NCBI GenBank assembly: GCA_002352125.1
Contig: DEHU01000169.1
Location: 1,137-8,593, forward strand
DNA from: Competibacteraceae bacterium UBA2792
GTDB lineage: Bacteria > Pseudomonadota > Gammaproteobacteria > Competibacterales > Competibacteraceae
Direction of reading: 5' to 3'
Length of the DNA stretch: 7,457 nucleotides
Positions 7,328 to 7,457 of the stretch are shown here, in pieces; the first letter of the stretch is position 1; each line of letters starts with the position of its first letter. Made by a program: the position numbers and the translations under genes. The notes below the pieces were generated by a model. That model was not told where the DNA came from. It did no database searches and saw only the letters and a program-made list of their open reading frames with translations.

Positions 7328-7457
7328 ATGATCCGCATCACCCGGGAAGCCGATTACGGTATTTTGCTGATGACCTGTTTGATCCAGGCCGACGGCCAAC
7401 CGCGTAGCGCGGCCGCTTTGGCGCAGCAGCGCCAGTTGCCGTTGCCGATGGTCAGCA
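7328..7457 (+). CDS. Rrf2-family transcriptional regulator, 3' end missing
   Basis: The first 43 residues of an Rrf2/IscR-family winged-helix regulator, cut by the right edge. The N terminus MIRITREADYGILLMTCLIQ is the family signature (helix 1 with the DYG motif), followed by SAAALAQQRQLPLPMVS, the beginning of the DNA-binding helix-turn-helix. The ATG at 7328 has GGAG at 7319-7322, a short 5-base spacing, and there is no in-frame start just upstream. The opening resembles the regulators that precede suf iron-sulfur assembly operons, so that role is my best guess; IscR and NsrR are alternatives. The cysteines that would bind a cluster lie beyond the window. A dyad operator upstream suggests autoregulation. 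Confidence 0.85.
   Translation, partial: MIRITREADYGILLMTCLIQADGQPRSAAALAQQRQLPLPMVS

Overview
The window reads as ordinary chromosomal DNA of a GC-rich gammaproteobacterium. The evidence is an OmpW-type outer-membrane protein, an adenylylatable type I glutamine synthetase followed by ntrB and ntrC, a TrmL very close to the E. coli protein, and sigma-54-type promoters. I cannot name the genus from sequence alone; an environmental lineage outside the Enterobacteriaceae is my guess. I see no transposase, integrase, tRNA, rRNA, CRISPR array or phage gene.

Layout. 1-1158 is the 3' part of a GspE/PulE-type secretion ATPase cut by the left edge. 1293-1916 encodes an OmpW-family porin. 1917-2056 is a non-coding gap rich in inverted repeats. 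2057-2257, minus strand, encodes a 66-residue heavy-metal-associated (CopZ/MerP-like) protein. 2258-2545 is a divergent control region with a sigma-70-type promoter for the metal protein, several dyads, an NtrC-like site and a sigma-54-type promoter for glnA. 2546-3955 is glnA, followed by a strong terminator. 3956-4256 holds that terminator, a near-perfect NtrC site and a probable sigma-54 promoter. 4257-5315 is ntrB, 5312-6709 is ntrC (4-base overlap) and 6736-7200 is trmL, apparently one transcription unit. 7201-7327 is a control region with a clear dyad operator, and 7328 to the right edge is the start of an Rrf2-family regulator.

How it works together. The centre is a nitrogen-assimilation control locus. 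NtrB senses the PII state and phosphorylates NtrC. NtrC~P activates sigma-54 promoters, here probably that of glnA and perhaps its own operon. GlnA makes glutamine and keeps the conserved tyrosine used for adenylylation. The cis elements seen here (two NtrC-like sites, two -24/-12 promoters) agree with the proteins encoded. The flanking genes are functionally unrelated. I did not find a new biological system; the most worthwhile points are regulatory: the paired NtrC/sigma-54 elements, trmL attached to ntrBC, and the Rrf2-type operator at 7284-7304.
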